NCBI RefSeq assembly: GCF_009996735.1
Contig: NZ_JAACYI010000023.1
Span: forward strand, 1-57,687
Length of the DNA: 57,687 bases
DNA from: Cellulomonas sp. APG4
GTDB taxonomy: Bacteria > Actinomycetota > Actinomycetes > Actinomycetales > Cellulomonadaceae
Direction: 5' to 3'
Under the pieces are notes generated by a model. The model saw only the letters and a program-made list of their open reading frames with translations, ran no database searches and had not been told where the DNA came from. Of the stretch, positions 26,852 to 36,352 are shown one piece after another (position 1 is the first letter of the stretch; each line of letters begins with the position of its first letter). Made by a program: the position numbers and the translations under genes.

Positions 26852-28026
26852 GGTCCTTCCTCCGCGGCGAGCTGTCCGCACGCCCCGTCGATGTCGCTGC
26901 CGCGGGTGTCCCGCACGGTCGTGGGGATCCCGTGCGAGCGTAGCCGGGCGACGAACTCGTCCTCGACGTGCCGCTCCGACGCGGTCCAGATGGAGCCCGG
27001 CGTGGGGTTGAGCGGGATCGGGTTGACGTGCACCCAGCCGCGCCCCCGTGCGTTGAGCTTCTCGCCGAGCAGGTCCGCACGCCACGCGTGGTCGTTCATG
27101 TCCTTGATCAGCGCGTACTCGATGCTCACCCGGCGGCCGGTCGCCTCGAAGTAGCGGCGCGCCGCGTCGAGTGCCTCGTCGACCGTCCACCGGGTGTTGA
27201 TCGGCACGAGCTCGCCGCGCAGCGCGTCGTCGGGGGCGTGCAGCGAGAGCGCGAGGGTCACCGGGATGCCCTCCTTCGCGAGCTTGTCGATCGCGGGCAC
27301 CAGCCCCACGGTCGAGACGGTCACGTTGCGCGCCGACAGCCCGAAGCCCTCGGGCGCCGGGGCGACGAACCGTCGGACGGCCTCGACCACCGTGCGGTAG
27401 TTCGCGAGGGGCTCGCCCATGCCCATGAACACGACGTTCGACAGCCGACCGGGCCCGCCCGCGACCTCGCCGTCCACGAGGGCGCGCGCCGAGCGCCGCA
27501 CCTGCTCGACGATCTCCGCCGTCGACAGGTTCCGGGTCAGCCCGAGCTGACCCGTCGCGCAGAACGGGCAGGCCATGCCGCAGCCCGCCTGGCTCGAGAC
27601 GCACAGCGTCGCTCGTCCCGGGTAGCGCATCAGCACCGACTCGACCTTCACGCCGTCGTGCAGGTGCCACAACGTCTTGACGGTCGCGCCCTTGTCCGCC
27701 TCGAGCCGCCGTACCTCACGCAGGAGTGGCGGGAACAGCGCCCCCACGAGGGCGTCGCGGCTCGCCGCGGGGAGGTCCGTCATCTCCTCGGGGGTGTCGG
27801 TGAGGTGACCGAAGTAGTGCGTGGCGAGCTGCTTGGCGCGGAACGGACGCTCGCCGAGCTCGACCACGGCGGCGGCCCGGGCCTCGGCGTCGAGGTCCGC
27901 GAAGTGGCGTGGCGGCTTCCCGCGGCGCGGTGCCGCCATCTGGAGCGTGAGGGGCGCGCGGCCCTCGTCGGCCGGTCGCACCTGCGCGACGGCGGGCGCC
28001 TCGCCGCGCGGCGTCCGCCCGTTCAC
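26848..28026 (-). CDS. rlmN: Dual-specificity RNA (adenine-C2)-methyltransferase RlmN
   Basis: This radical-SAM enzyme methylates A2503 of 23S rRNA and A37 of some tRNAs. The 4Fe-4S motif [11 protein letters not shown] is present, with [16 protein letters not shown], and the substrate-trapping Cys in [10 protein letters not shown] near the C terminus. The 392-residue form has an N-terminal accessory domain of ~100 aa. The GTG at 28024-28026 overlaps the cdsA stop (GTGA), which fixes the start; the longer open frame is antisense to cdsA. Confidence 0.96.
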   Translation of the reverse strand: MNGRTPRGEAPAVAQVRPADEGRAPLTLQMAAPRRGKPPRHFADLDAEARAAAVVELGERPFRAKQLATHYFGHLTDTPEEMTDLPAASRDALVGALFPPLLREVRRLEADKGATVKTLWHLHDGVKVESVLMRYPGRATLCVSSQAGCGMACPFCATGQLGLTRNLSTAEIVEQVRRSARALVDGEVAGGPGRLSNVVFMGMGEPLANYRTVVEAVRRFVAPAPEGFGLSARNVTVSTVGLVPAIDKLAKEGIPVTLALSLHAPDDALRGELVPINTRWTVDEALDAARRYFEATGRRVSIEYALIKDMNDHAWRADLLGEKLNARGRGWVHVNPIPLNPTPGSIWTASERHVEDEFVARLRSHGIPTTVRDTRGSDIDGACGQLAAEEGP

Positions 28027-28886
28027 GAGGTCACCACCGGGAGGGCGAGGAGCAGCACCAGGTAGACGACGGGCGCGGTGAGGAGCAGCGAGTCGAGCCT
28101 GTCCAGCACGCCTCCGTGGCCGGGGAGCAGCGAGCCCATGTCCTTGAGCTCCAGGTCCCGCTTGAGCAGCGACTCCGCGAGGTCCCCGAGCGTCGACGTC
28201 AGCACCGCGGCGAGACCCAGGGCCACGCCGACGAGGGCCGAGGCGTCGAACGCCCACACCATGCCGACGGCGCCGACGGCGGACGCGAGCACGAGGGAAC
28301 CACCGAGGCCCTCCCAGGTCTTCTTGGGGCTCACCGAGGGCGCGAGCTTGTGCCGCCCCGCGAGGACCCCGGCCACGTAGCCGCCCGTGTCGCTCGCGAC
28401 GGCGAGCAGGATGAACAGCGCGACCCGACGGTCGCCGTCGGGCGCGGCGAGCATCAGCATGACGAAACCGGCCATGAAGGGGAGGTACGCGGCGGCGAAC
28501 GCCGCAGCCGACACGTCGCGCAGGGCTCGACCGTCGCTGCCGTCGAGGGCCCGCCAGACCACTGCTCCGCCGACGGTCAGCATCACCGCGACGAGGTGCG
28601 CCTCGGGCCCTGCGACGTAGGACGACACGAGGACGCCGGCGAGGCCCACGAGCAGCGGCAGGAGCGGCAGCTGGATGCCGCGCCGGCGCAGCGCCTGCGC
28701 CAGCTCCCAGAGCGCGGCGCCGCACGCCAGCGCCGCGAGGAGGATGAAGGCCTCCTTGCGCACGAACAAGGACGCCGCGACCACGCCGAGGAGGCCGACG
28801 CCCACGGCGACGGCGATCGGGAGGTTGCGACCCGCGCGCGGTGCGGCGCCTCCCAGGGCGGTGTCGGATCCGGCGAGTCCAGTCAT
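28023..28886 (-). CDS. cdsA: Phosphatidate cytidylyltransferase
   Basis: This 287-residue integral membrane enzyme makes CDP-diacylglycerol from phosphatidate and CTP. It has about eight hydrophobic helices, and the family signature is [19 protein letters not shown] followed by [19 protein letters not shown] and [19 protein letters not shown]. Its ATG shares a base with the frr stop (TGATG). A second, peptidoglycan-related CdsA function is not indicated. Confidence 0.96.
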   Translation of the reverse strand: MTGLAGSDTALGGAAPRAGRNLPIAVAVGVGLLGVVAASLFVRKEAFILLAALACGAALWELAQALRRRGIQLPLLPLLVGLAGVLVSSYVAGPEAHLVAVMLTVGGAVVWRALDGSDGRALRDVSAAAFAAAYLPFMAGFVMLMLAAPDGDRRVALFILLAVASDTGGYVAGVLAGRHKLAPSVSPKKTWEGLGGSLVLASAVGAVGMVWAFDASALVGVALGLAAVLTSTLGDLAESLLKRDLELKDMGSLLPGHGGVLDRLDSLLLTAPVVYLVLLLALPVVTS

Positions 28887-29443
28887 CAGACCTCGAGCAG
28901 CTCGCTCTCCTTGGCCGCGAGCACCTGGTCGATCAGCTCGACGTGACGGCGCGTGAGTGCCTCGAGCTCCTTCTCGGCACGGGTCACCTCGTCCTCGCCG
29001 GCCTCGCCGTCCTTCACGATGCGGTCGAGCTCCTCCTTGGCGCGACGGCGGACGTTCCGCACCGAGACGCGGGCCTCCTCGGCCTTGTGCCGCGCGAGAC
29101 GCACGTAGTCCTTGCGACGCTCCTCGGTGAGCTGGGGCAGCACGACACGGATGATCTTCCCGTCGTTGCTCGGGTTCACGCCCAGGTCGGAGTCACGCAG
29201 CGCCCGCTCGATGTTGCCCAGCGCGCTGACGTCGAACGGCGAGATCAGGATGGTGCGGGCCTCGGGGGTCGTGAAGGAGGCGAGCTGCTGGAGCGGCGTC
29301 GGCGCGCCGTAGTAGTCGACGGTCACCTTGGTGAACATCGCGGGGTTGGCGCGGCCCGTGCGGATCGTCGCGAAGTCCTCCTTGGCGACCTCGACAGCCT
29401 TGTCCATCTTCTCCTCGGCCTCGAGGAGGGTCTCGTCGATCAC
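28886..29443 (-). CDS. frr: Ribosome recycling factor
   Basis: This 185-residue RRF has the standard features: [42 protein letters not shown] and [20 protein letters not shown]. With EF-G it splits post-termination ribosomes. The GTG at 29441-29443 has AAGGAG 9 nt upstream. It lies between pyrH and cdsA in the conserved rpsB-tsf-pyrH-frr-cdsA order. Confidence 0.97.
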   Translation of the reverse strand: MIDETLLEAEEKMDKAVEVAKEDFATIRTGRANPAMFTKVTVDYYGAPTPLQQLASFTTPEARTILISPFDVSALGNIERALRDSDLGVNPSNDGKIIRVVLPQLTEERRKDYVRLARHKAEEARVSVRNVRRRAKEELDRIVKDGEAGEDEVTRAEKELEALTRRHVELIDQVLAAKESELLEV

Positions 29444-29477
29444 CGCAGTGCTCCTTCGTCTCGTGTGCTCGTGCCGG

Positions 29478-30221
29478 TCAGCCCGCCGTCAGCAGCGTGC
29501 CGATCCTCTCACCTGTCAGGGCCCGCGTGACGTTGCCCGCGTCGCCCATGCCGAAGACACGCATGCGCACCCCGTTGTCGCGGCACAGGCTCAGGGCCGT
29601 CGCGTCCATGACCTCGAGGCCGCCCATGAGGGCGTCGGTGTAGGTGAGCTCGGGGAAGAACACCGCGTCGGGACTCGTGCGCGGATCCGCCGAGTACACG
29701 CCGTCGACCCCGTTCTTGCCCATGAGCACCTCGTCGCAGTGCGTCTCGAGCGCCCGCTGCACAGCGACGGTGTCGGTCGAGAAGTACGGCATGCCGGCGC
29801 CTGCACCGAAGATCACCACGCGGCCCTTCTCGAGGTGCCGGATCGCCCGGAGCGGGATGTACGGCTCCGCGACCTGTCCCATCGCGATCGCGGTCTGCAC
29901 CCGCGTGCTGACGCCTGCCTGCTCGAGGAAGTCCTGCAGGGCGAGGCAGTTCATCACCGTGCCGAGCATGCCCATGTAGTCGGCGCGCGCGCGGTCCAGG
30001 CCACGCTGCGAGAGCTCGGCGCCGCGGAAGAAGTTGCCCCCGCCGACGACGATCGCGACCTGCACGCCTGCGCGCACCGCCTCGGCGATCTCGGCGGCGA
30101 TGCGCTGCACGACGTCGGGCGCCAGGCCCACGCTGCCCCCGCCGAACGTCTCACCCGAGAGCTTGAGGAGCACGCGCCGTGCGCCCTCACCTCCGGCGCC
30201 CTGCACCGTCATGTCGGTCAC
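29478..30221 (-). CDS. pyrH: UMP kinase
   Basis: This 247-residue hexameric bacterial UMP kinase phosphorylates UMP with ATP. It has [57 protein letters not shown] and [16 protein letters not shown]. The GTG at 30219-30221 (GGGGAGGAG upstream) is preferred; the Met at residue 4 is an alternative. It is separated from tsf by a strong hairpin, so it probably has its own promoter in the 144-bp gap. Confidence 0.96.
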   Translation of the reverse strand: MTDMTVQGAGGEGARRVLLKLSGETFGGGSVGLAPDVVQRIAAEIAEAVRAGVQVAIVVGGGNFFRGAELSQRGLDRARADYMGMLGTVMNCLALQDFLEQAGVSTRVQTAIAMGQVAEPYIPLRAIRHLEKGRVVIFGAGAGMPYFSTDTVAVQRALETHCDEVLMGKNGVDGVYSADPRTSPDAVFFPELTYTDALMGGLEVMDATALSLCRDNGVRMRVFGMGDAGNVTRALTGERIGTLLTAG

Positions 30222-30322
30222 GGTCTCTCCTCCCCCGTGCGGACCCGGGCCCGCTCGCTCTCGGCACGTGCGGGGGCCTCAGGGCCCCGTGCGGGTGCCG
30301 GCGCTGCCGGGCACCCGGATGT

Positions 30323-30360
30323 GCGTCGGCGGCCCGGCCCTCGGGCCGGGCCGCCGACGC
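30323..30360 (-). terminator. 18-bp perfect hairpin after tsf
   Basis: GCGTCGGCGGCCCGGCCC and its exact complement flank a 2-nt TC loop, 5 nt beyond the tsf stop. It is the strongest hairpin in the window. No U tract follows, so termination would be actinobacterial-type or the stem may instead protect the 3' end. Confidence 0.65.
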
Positions 30361-30365
30361 GTGGC

Positions 30366-31205
30366 TCAGGCGCCGACGCGGAAGCGCGCGAAACCGGTGA
30401 CGGTGCCGCCGGCCTCGGTCAGCACCTGGCCCACCGACTTCTTGGTGTCCTTCGCGAACGCCTGGTCGAGCAGCACCGACTCCTTGAAGAACCCGGTGAG
30501 GCGTCCCTCGACGATCTTCGGGAGGGCGGCCTCGGGCTTGCCCTCGTTCCGCGCGGTCTCCTCGGCGACGCGCCGCTCGGCCTCGACCGTCTCGGCCGGG
30601 ACCTCGTCACGCGTGACGTGCTTCGGTGCGAACGCCGCCACGTGCATCGCGATGTCCTTCGCGACGGACTCGCCCGCTGCGTCGGTGCCGACGAGCACGC
30701 CCACCTGCGGCGGGAGGTCCTTGTTGACCTTGTGCAGGTACACGGTGACCTTCTCGGCCGACAGGCGCGCGACGCGACGCAGCACGATCTTCTCGCCCAG
30801 CGTCGCCGCGGTGCCGTCGATCGTCTCCTGGACCGTCGAGCCGTCGTGCGTCGAGGCCAGCACCTGCGCGACGTCGTCGGTCCCGGAGGCGACGGCCGCG
30901 TCGAGCACCGTCTGCGCGAGCTCGATGAAGTTCGGGCTCTTGGCGACGAAGTCGGTCTCGGAGTTGAGCTCGATGAGCACGCCGGTCTGGCCCGACGCGT
31001 CGTCGCTCACCTGGGCGGCGACGAGGCCGTCGGAGGCCGCGCGGTCCTCGCGCTTGGCGACGCCCTTGAGACCCTTCACGCGGATGATCTCGAGCGCCTT
31101 GTCGGCGTCGCCGCCGGCCTCGTCGAGCGCCTTCTTGACGTCGAGCATGCCCGCGCCGGTGCGCTCGCGCAGGGCCTTGATGTCTGCAGCGGTGTAGTTC
31201 GCCAT
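30366..31205 (-). CDS. tsf: Elongation factor Ts
   Basis: This 279-residue EF-Ts is the nucleotide-exchange factor for EF-Tu. It starts with the UBA-like domain (DIKALRERTGAGMLDVKKAL) and continues through the core, including GVLIELNSETDFVAKS and MHVAAFAPKHVTRDEV. The ATG at 31203-31205 has AAGGA 7 nt upstream. It follows rpsB, with an 11-bp hairpin between the two genes. Confidence 0.97.
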   Translation of the reverse strand: MANYTAADIKALRERTGAGMLDVKKALDEAGGDADKALEIIRVKGLKGVAKREDRAASDGLVAAQVSDDASGQTGVLIELNSETDFVAKSPNFIELAQTVLDAAVASGTDDVAQVLASTHDGSTVQETIDGTAATLGEKIVLRRVARLSAEKVTVYLHKVNKDLPPQVGVLVGTDAAGESVAKDIAMHVAAFAPKHVTRDEVPAETVEAERRVAEETARNEGKPEAALPKIVEGRLTGFFKESVLLDQAFAKDTKKSVGQVLTEAGGTVTGFARFRVGA

Positions 31206-31248
31206 GGAACGTCCTTGTCTGTCGATCGTGCTGGTCTTCGATCGTGGG

Positions 31249-31274
31249 CGCCCCGGGCCTCGCGGCCCGGGGCG
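31249..31274 (-). terminator. 11-bp perfect hairpin between rpsB and tsf
   Basis: CGCCCCGGGCC and GGCCCGGGGCG flank a TCGC loop in the 74-bp gap. It may partially attenuate readthrough from rpsB to tsf. Confidence 0.5.
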
Positions 31275-31279
31275 GTCCG

Positions 31280-32263
31280 TCACTTGTCCTTGGCGTCCGC
31301 GGCCGGCTCGGCCACGCCCTCGGCCTCGGCGGCCGGAGCGGCGTCCTGGCCCGAGGGCAGACCGGGCTCGTCGACCGTGCCCACGGCCTCGACCGGGCTG
31401 TCGACCTCGGCCTCGGCCGCCTGGGCGTCCGCGGCGGTCTCGTCCGCCGGGCTCGCGGGCGCCTTGGGCTCGGTCTGGACGGCGTCCGACTGGCCCGCGA
31501 GGAGCTCGCGCTCCCACTCGGCGAGCGGCTCGGCCTCGGTGGCGGAGCCCTCGGCCGCAGCGGAGCGACCCGAGTGACGTGCGATCAGGCCCTCGGCGGC
31601 GGCGTCGGCGATCACGCGCGTGAGCAGCGTGACCGAGCGGATCGCGTCGTCGTTGCCCGGGATCTGGTAGTCGACCAGGTCCGGGTCGCAGTTGGTGTCG
31701 AGGATCGCGACGACGGGGATGCCGAGCTTGCGGGCCTCGTCGACCGCGAGGTGCTCCTTGTTGGTGTCGACGATCCACACCGCCGAGGGCACCTTGGTCA
31801 TGTCGCGGATGCCGCCGAGCGTCTTCGTGAGCTTGTCCTTCTCACGGCGCATGATCAGCAGCTCCTTCTTGGTGAAGGCACTGCCGGCGACGTCGTCGAA
31901 GTCGATCTCCTCGAGCTCCTTGAGCCGCTGGAGACGCTTGTTGACCGTGGCGAAGTTGGTCAGCATGCCGCCGAGCCAGCGCTGGTTGACGTAGGGCATG
32001 CCCACGCGCGCGGCCTGCTCGGCCACGGGCTCCTGCGCCTGCTTCTTGGTGCCGACGAAGAGGATGGTCCCGCCGTGCGCGACGGTCTGCTTGACGAACT
32101 CGTACGCGCGGTCGATGTAGGACAGCGACTGCTGCAGGTCGACGATGTAGATGCCGTTGCGCTCCGTGAGGATGAAGCGCTTCATCTTGGGGTTCCAGCG
32201 CCGGGTCTGGTGCCCGAAGTGGACACCGCTCTCGAGCATCTGGCGCATGGTCACGACGGCCAT
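31280..32263 (-). CDS. rpsB: 30S ribosomal protein S2
   Basis: Canonical S2 spans roughly residues 1-235 ([69 protein letters not shown]). Past residue ~245 an acidic Ala/Glu/Asp-rich tail of about 80 residues brings the total to 327. Such tails occur in actinobacterial S2. The ATG at 32261-32263 has AAGGA 6 nt upstream, and a long leader is likely (see 32264-32675). Confidence 0.97.
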   Translation of the reverse strand: MAVVTMRQMLESGVHFGHQTRRWNPKMKRFILTERNGIYIVDLQQSLSYIDRAYEFVKQTVAHGGTILFVGTKKQAQEPVAEQAARVGMPYVNQRWLGGMLTNFATVNKRLQRLKELEEIDFDDVAGSAFTKKELLIMRREKDKLTKTLGGIRDMTKVPSAVWIVDTNKEHLAVDEARKLGIPVVAILDTNCDPDLVDYQIPGNDDAIRSVTLLTRVIADAAAEGLIARHSGRSAAAEGSATEAEPLAEWERELLAGQSDAVQTEPKAPASPADETAADAQAAEAEVDSPVEAVGTVDEPGLPSGQDAAPAAEAEGVAEPAADAKDK

Positions 32264-32675
32264 GGCACGTCCTTCCGGCGCGGCCGCGGGCCGCGCGAGT
32301 GCTGGCGGCCCGCACGGGTGCGGTCCGCGATCCGGTTGTCGGCGGCGGTCGGGTGACCGGTCGCCCCTGGCGCCACGCGGCACCGACACCGCAGGTCCTC
32401 CGCTCAGCGGCGGGCCTCCGGACCGACGTCGGTACACGCTCCCGGCCCCGGTGCGCCCGGGGTGGTTCGGGAAGGATGGCGCGCGATGTCACCCGGCGGA
32501 CCGGGTGCAGCGATCATCCTACCCCGAACGACCCCTCGGCCCGACCGGGGCGCACGAGAGCCGGGTGCCGGGCCCCGCGGCGAGGACGGGTGTCCACGTC
32601 CCGTGGCCGGCGACGTCCTCCACCACCACCACGGACCTCGCCGCTCGGCACGTCCCGCGCACGCGAGGGTGCCGC
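32264..32675. other. 412-bp non-coding region between rpsB and the M23 peptidase gene
   Basis: No convincing gene is present. On the minus strand TAGGAT at 32516-32521 could be an rpsB -10 box, which would give rpsB a leader of about 250 nt, long enough for an S2-type regulatory structure; I found no canonical -35. The plus-strand side near 32676 should hold the peptidase promoter. Several short GC inverted repeats occur but none stands out. Confidence 0.4.
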
Positions 32676-33245
32676 ATGACCTGCGCACGTCGTGACCGCC
32701 CGGACGGGACGATCATCCGCACGGCCGCCGTCGGGGTGCTGGTAGCCGCGCTCCTCCTGGGCGCAGGCCCGCCGACGGCGGACGCCACGGACGACGCGAC
32801 GTCCGGTACGCCCGCGCGGCCGGACGACCACGCGCACCACCGTCTGCCCCTCGAGGCCGCGACGCTCGTCGCCCGGTTCCGCGCGCCCGCCCAGCCGTGG
32901 GGCCCGGGTCACCGCGGGATCGACCTCACAGGCACGGGCCCGGTCCGGACCCCCGCCGACGGCGTCGTCACCTTCTCGGGGGTCGTCGTCGACCGCGGCG
33001 TGCTGACCGTGACCCACGACGACGGCTTGCGCTCCTCGTTCGAGCCGGTCGAGGGCGGGCTGCCCGTGGGCACGCGCGTGCGCGTCGGTGACGCGCTCGC
33101 GACCGTGGCGCGGCCGCAGCACCACGGGGGTCACTGCGGGCCGACGTCGTGCCTGCACTGGGGCGTCCGTCGGGGGGAGACGTACGTGGACCCGCTCAGC
33201 CTCCTCGGAGCGGCCGAGCCGGTCGTCCTGCTCCCGCTCGGCTGA
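32676..33245 (+). CDS. M23 family (LytM-type) peptidase, secreted
   Basis: A signal peptide (RTAAVGVLVAALLLGAGPPTADA) precedes a small LytM/M23 domain. Zinc-site elements are GHRGIDLTG (His and Asp) and CLHWGVR near the C terminus, with TPADGVVTFSGVV between. M23 enzymes cut peptidoglycan cross-links or activate amidases. At 189 aa it is little more than the catalytic domain. The ATG at 32676 follows GAGGG by 5-6 nt. It is divergent from rpsB and converges on whiG, a common actinobacterial placement. Confidence 0.88.
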   Translation: MTCARRDRPDGTIIRTAAVGVLVAALLLGAGPPTADATDDATSGTPARPDDHAHHRLPLEAATLVARFRAPAQPWGPGHRGIDLTGTGPVRTPADGVVTFSGVVVDRGVLTVTHDDGLRSSFEPVEGGLPVGTRVRVGDALATVARPQHHGGHCGPTSCLHWGVRRGETYVDPLSLLGAAEPVVLLPLG

Positions 33246-33257
33246 GACAGGCGGAGG

Positions 33258-34115
33258 TCAGCCCCGCTCGCTCTCCTGGAGGCTGGTGCGCAGCCGCAGC
33301 ATCGCGGCGGTGTGCATCTGCGAGATCCGCGACTCGGTGACCCCGAGCACACGTCCGATCTCCGCGAGGGTCATGCCCTCGTAGTAGTAGAGGACGAGCA
33401 CGATCTTCTCGCGCTCGCCGAGCCGCTCGATCGCGCGCGAGAGCAGCACGCGTGTCTCCTGCGCCTCGACCGACCCCTCGGGATCGACCGCGGCAGGGTC
33501 CTCGAGCGTGTCGAGGAGCGAGAGCGAGTCACCGCGCTCGGAGCCCGCACCGATCAGCTCGTCGAGAGCCGCGACGTTCACAGTGGAGAGCTGGGTGAAG
33601 ACCGCACGGAGCTCGCCCACGCCGATCTCGAGCCGCGCCGCGACCTCCTCCTCGGTCGGGGGTCGGCGCAGCTCGCCCTCGAGCTCGGCGAACGCACGGT
33701 CCACGGCGCGCGCCTTGGTGCGCACCGACCGCGGGATCCAGTCGATCGCCCGGAGCTCGTCGATGATCGCGCCGCGGACGCGCGAGCTCGCGTAGGTCTC
33801 GAACTTGACGGCCCTGTCGGTCTCGTACTTCTCGATCGCGTCGATCAGACCGAACATCCCGTACGAGACGAGGTCGGCCTGCTCGACGGTCGACGGCAGC
33901 CCCGCCCCGACCCGGGCGGCGACCATGGTCACGAGCGGCGCGTAGTGCAGGATCAGCCGCTCCCGCGCCACCCTGTCGCCGGTCTCCTTGAACACCCGCC
34001 AGAGCGACTCGACGCTCGTCGCGTCCTCGCCCGCGCCTTCGGTGTGCGGGCGCGGCACCACACGCGAGGTGGCGCGGGTCGCGGACGAGGACGTCGTCCC
34101 GGCGTGAGCGGACAT
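33258..34115 (-). CDS. whiG: FliA/WhiG family RNA polymerase sigma factor
   Basis: This 285-residue sigma-28-type factor has region 2 ([39 protein letters not shown]), region 3 ([33 protein letters not shown]) and region 4 with [19 protein letters not shown]. In Streptomyces WhiG starts sporulation; in motile actinobacteria the same family drives flagellar genes. Which applies here is not shown. It starts 8 nt after the xerC stop, so the two are probably co-transcribed. Confidence 0.92.
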   Translation of the reverse strand: MSAHAGTTSSSATRATSRVVPRPHTEGAGEDATSVESLWRVFKETGDRVARERLILHYAPLVTMVAARVGAGLPSTVEQADLVSYGMFGLIDAIEKYETDRAVKFETYASSRVRGAIIDELRAIDWIPRSVRTKARAVDRAFAELEGELRRPPTEEEVAARLEIGVGELRAVFTQLSTVNVAALDELIGAGSERGDSLSLLDTLEDPAAVDPEGSVEAQETRVLLSRAIERLGEREKIVLVLYYYEGMTLAEIGRVLGVTESRISQMHTAAMLRLRTSLQESERG

Positions 34116-34123
34116 CAGGGGCC

Positions 34124-35047
34124 TCAGGCTCTCGGGTGGGCTTGCAGGTAGGAGGTACGCAGGCGGTCGGCGCTCACGTGGGTGTAGCGCTGTGTCGTGG
34201 CCAGGGTCGCATGCCCGAGCATCTCCTGGACGCTCCGAAGGTCCGATCCACCGTGCAGGAGGTGGGTCGCGGTGGTGTGGCGCAGCGCGTGCGGGGCGAC
34301 GTCGTCGACCCCGGCCGCACGGGCGAGACGGTGGACGGCGGAGCGCAGCTGGCGCTGGTCCACCCGACCCCCGCGCCGGCCGAGGAGCAGGGCGGCTCCC
34401 GAGGCGTCGCCTGCGAGCGCCGGGCGGCCGGTCGACAGCCAGCGATCCACCGCCCGGGCCGCCGGCACACCGAACGGCACCACGCGCTCCTTGGCACCCT
34501 TGCCCATGACGCGCAGCAGCCGGGCCCCGCGGTCGACGTCGTCGACGTCCACCGCGACGAGCTCACCGACGCGCACCCCGGTGGCGTAGAGGAGCTCGAG
34601 CGCGACCCAGTCGCGCTGCGCGACCGGGTCGCCGTCGTCAGCCGCCTGCCGTGCCGCGTCGAGCATCGCGGTCACGGGCTCGAGAGCGAGCGCCGTGGGC
34701 AGAGGCGATCCGGGCTGTGCCGTGACGAGCCGGAGCGCCGGGTCCGTCGCGACGAGACCCTCACGCGCGGCCCATGCGTAGAAGCCGCGGACGGCCGCTC
34801 CCCGCCGTGCGACCGTGGCCCGGGCCGCGCCCGCGGTCACCATCGCCCCCAGCCACGCCCGCAGGAGCGCGAGGTCCACGTCGTGCCAGGCGACCCCACG
34901 GCGCCGCGCGAACGCGAGGACGTGCCGCACGTCGCCCGCGTACGCCCGCACCGTGTGACGCGACACCCCGCGGGACGCCGCCAGGTGCACCTCGTACGCC
35001 TCGAGGACCCCTTCCGAGGTCGGCACGGCGGCGCGGAGGGACGACAT
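34124..35047 (-). CDS. xerC: Tyrosine recombinase XerC
   Basis: This 307-residue site-specific recombinase resolves chromosome dimers with XerD. It has an N-terminal SAM-like domain ([21 protein letters not shown]) and a catalytic domain with the conserved residues: Arg in [11 protein letters not shown], Lys in [17 protein letters not shown] in [10 protein letters not shown] and Tyr in RYTHV. Its place between dprA and whiG, far from mobile genes, supports a housekeeping role over a phage integrase. Confidence 0.93.
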   Translation of the reverse strand: MSSLRAAVPTSEGVLEAYEVHLAASRGVSRHTVRAYAGDVRHVLAFARRRGVAWHDVDLALLRAWLGAMVTAGAARATVARRGAAVRGFYAWAAREGLVATDPALRLVTAQPGSPLPTALALEPVTAMLDAARQAADDGDPVAQRDWVALELLYATGVRVGELVAVDVDDVDRGARLLRVMGKGAKERVVPFGVPAARAVDRWLSTGRPALAGDASGAALLLGRRGGRVDQRQLRSAVHRLARAAGVDDVAPHALRHTTATHLLHGGSDLRSVQEMLGHATLATTQRYTHVSADRLRTSYLQAHPRA

Positions 35048-35118
35048 GGCTCCTACCGTGGCGTCTTCATCCTTCCTTCACAAGCCGGGACACGCAGACT
35101 TCACCCGGTTCCGGTGGG

Positions 35119-35154
35119 TCCGGTTTTGTCCGCTGCCCGAGTTGTCCGTTTTGC
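35119..35154 (-). repeat. Direct repeat of GTCCG(G)TTTTG upstream of xerC
   Basis: GTCCGGTTTTG (35119-35129) and GTCCGTTTTG (35145-35154) are spaced 26 nt apart in the unusually A/T-containing gap between dprA and xerC. They may be a regulator site for xerC-whiG. No known consensus matches clearly. Confidence 0.3.
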
Positions 35155-35158
35155 CTGG

Positions 35159-36352
35159 TCAGCGCGACGCGACAGGGCCGCCCCCACCCGTGCCACGCCG
35201 CCCGTCGCGCAACCACCCGCCGTCGTCACGTCGCGCGAGCCCGCGGAGCTCGAGGACCCCCAACCCTGCCTCGACCTCCTCGGGCGTCAGGCCCGCGGTC
35301 CGCGCGAGCGCGACGACGCGCGCGGCCCGCCGTACCGGGAGCGCGTCCAAGGTGCGCCGCTGGACCTCGTCGAGCCCGTCCGTCGCACGCGGCGTGACGG
35401 CGGGCTCGAGAGCGAGGCTGCCCGCGGCACCCGCGAGCTCGTGCACCTCGTCGGCGCCTGTGACGCACACCGCGAGCCCCTCGCGCAGCAGCCGATGGCA
35501 GCCGGCCGACGCGGCGGACGTGACGGGGCCCGGCACCGCGCCGACCGGGCGGAAGAGCCGCGCCGCCGTGGCAGCCGTGTTCAACGCTCCCGACCGCCAC
35601 GCCGCCTCCACGACGACCGTCGCGTGCGCCGCGGCCGCGATGAGTCGGTTGCGCTGGAGGAACCTGCTGCGGCTCGGGATGCCGCCCGGTGGGGCCTCGG
35701 CGACGAGCGCGCCCCCGGCCTCGACCAGGGCTGTGAACAGGCGCACGTTGCCCGCCGGGTAGGCGCGGTCCACGCCGCCCGCGAGGAACGCCACCGTGCA
35801 GGCGCCCGTGGCGGTCGCGCCGCGGTGGGCGGCGGCGTCGATCCCGTAGGCCCCGCCCGAGACCACCGTGTAGCCGCGATCACCCAGACCGCCCGCCATC
35901 TCCGCGGCGACGTGCTCCCCGTAGCCGGTGCACGCACGCGCACCGATCACCGCGACCGATGCGTCGAGGGCGCGGGCCAGGTCGGCCCTCCCGCGCACCC
36001 ACAGGCACAGCGGCGCCTGGGGGCCGAGCGAGGCGAAGCCCTCGGGCCACGCGTCGTCCTCCGGCACGACCAGGTGCCCGCCGAGCCGCTCGAGACGGTC
36101 GAGGTCGCGACGCACGTCGAGACCTTCCAACCGCTGCGACCACCTGCGCGCGCACACCCCGAGCCTGCCTGCCGCGCCCGGTGCGAGCGGCGCACCGAGA
36201 GCACCCGGCAGGTCGAGGGCACCCCTGCTCTCACGCAACCACGCGAGCGCCTCGACCGGACCGAGCGCGGCGACCAGCGCACCGGCGACCCCGTCCCCCG
36301 GTTCGACGAGCCTGCTCCACGTCGCGCGCGCCTCGCGCAGGTCGTCGCTCAC
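35159..36352 (-). CDS. dprA: DNA-processing protein DprA
   Basis: This 397-residue protein has the DprA Rossmann-like core: AVIGARACTGYGEHVAAEMA, VVSGGAYGIDAAAHRGA, GGVDRAYPAGN and PSRSRFLQRNRLIAAAA, with a C-terminal winged-helix-like region (LGVLELRGLARRDDGGW). DprA loads RecA on incoming single-stranded DNA. The GTG at 36350-36352 overlaps the comM stop (GTGA). Confidence 0.94.
   Translation of the reverse strand: MSDDLREARATWSRLVEPGDGVAGALVAALGPVEALAWLRESRGALDLPGALGAPLAPGAAGRLGVCARRWSQRLEGLDVRRDLDRLERLGGHLVVPEDDAWPEGFASLGPQAPLCLWVRGRADLARALDASVAVIGARACTGYGEHVAAEMAGGLGDRGYTVVSGGAYGIDAAAHRGATATGACTVAFLAGGVDRAYPAGNVRLFTALVEAGGALVAEAPPGGIPSRSRFLQRNRLIAAAAHATVVVEAAWRSGALNTAATAARLFRPVGAVPGPVTSAASAGCHRLLREGLAVCVTGADEVHELAGAAGSLALEPAVTPRATDGLDEVQRRTLDALPVRRAARVVALARTAGLTPEEVEAGLGVLELRGLARRDDGGWLRDGRRGTGGGGPVASR

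Noticed and set aside
30060-31577. Plus-strand serine-rich open frames over pyrH and tsf
   Set aside because: Serine/threonine/arginine-rich translations antisense to pyrH, tsf and rpsB; no start signal or family match.
34124-35047. Phage or integron integrase
   Set aside because: The tyrosine recombinase is in the standard dprA-xerC-whiG setting with no attachment site, phage gene or cassette nearby; XerC is the better reading.
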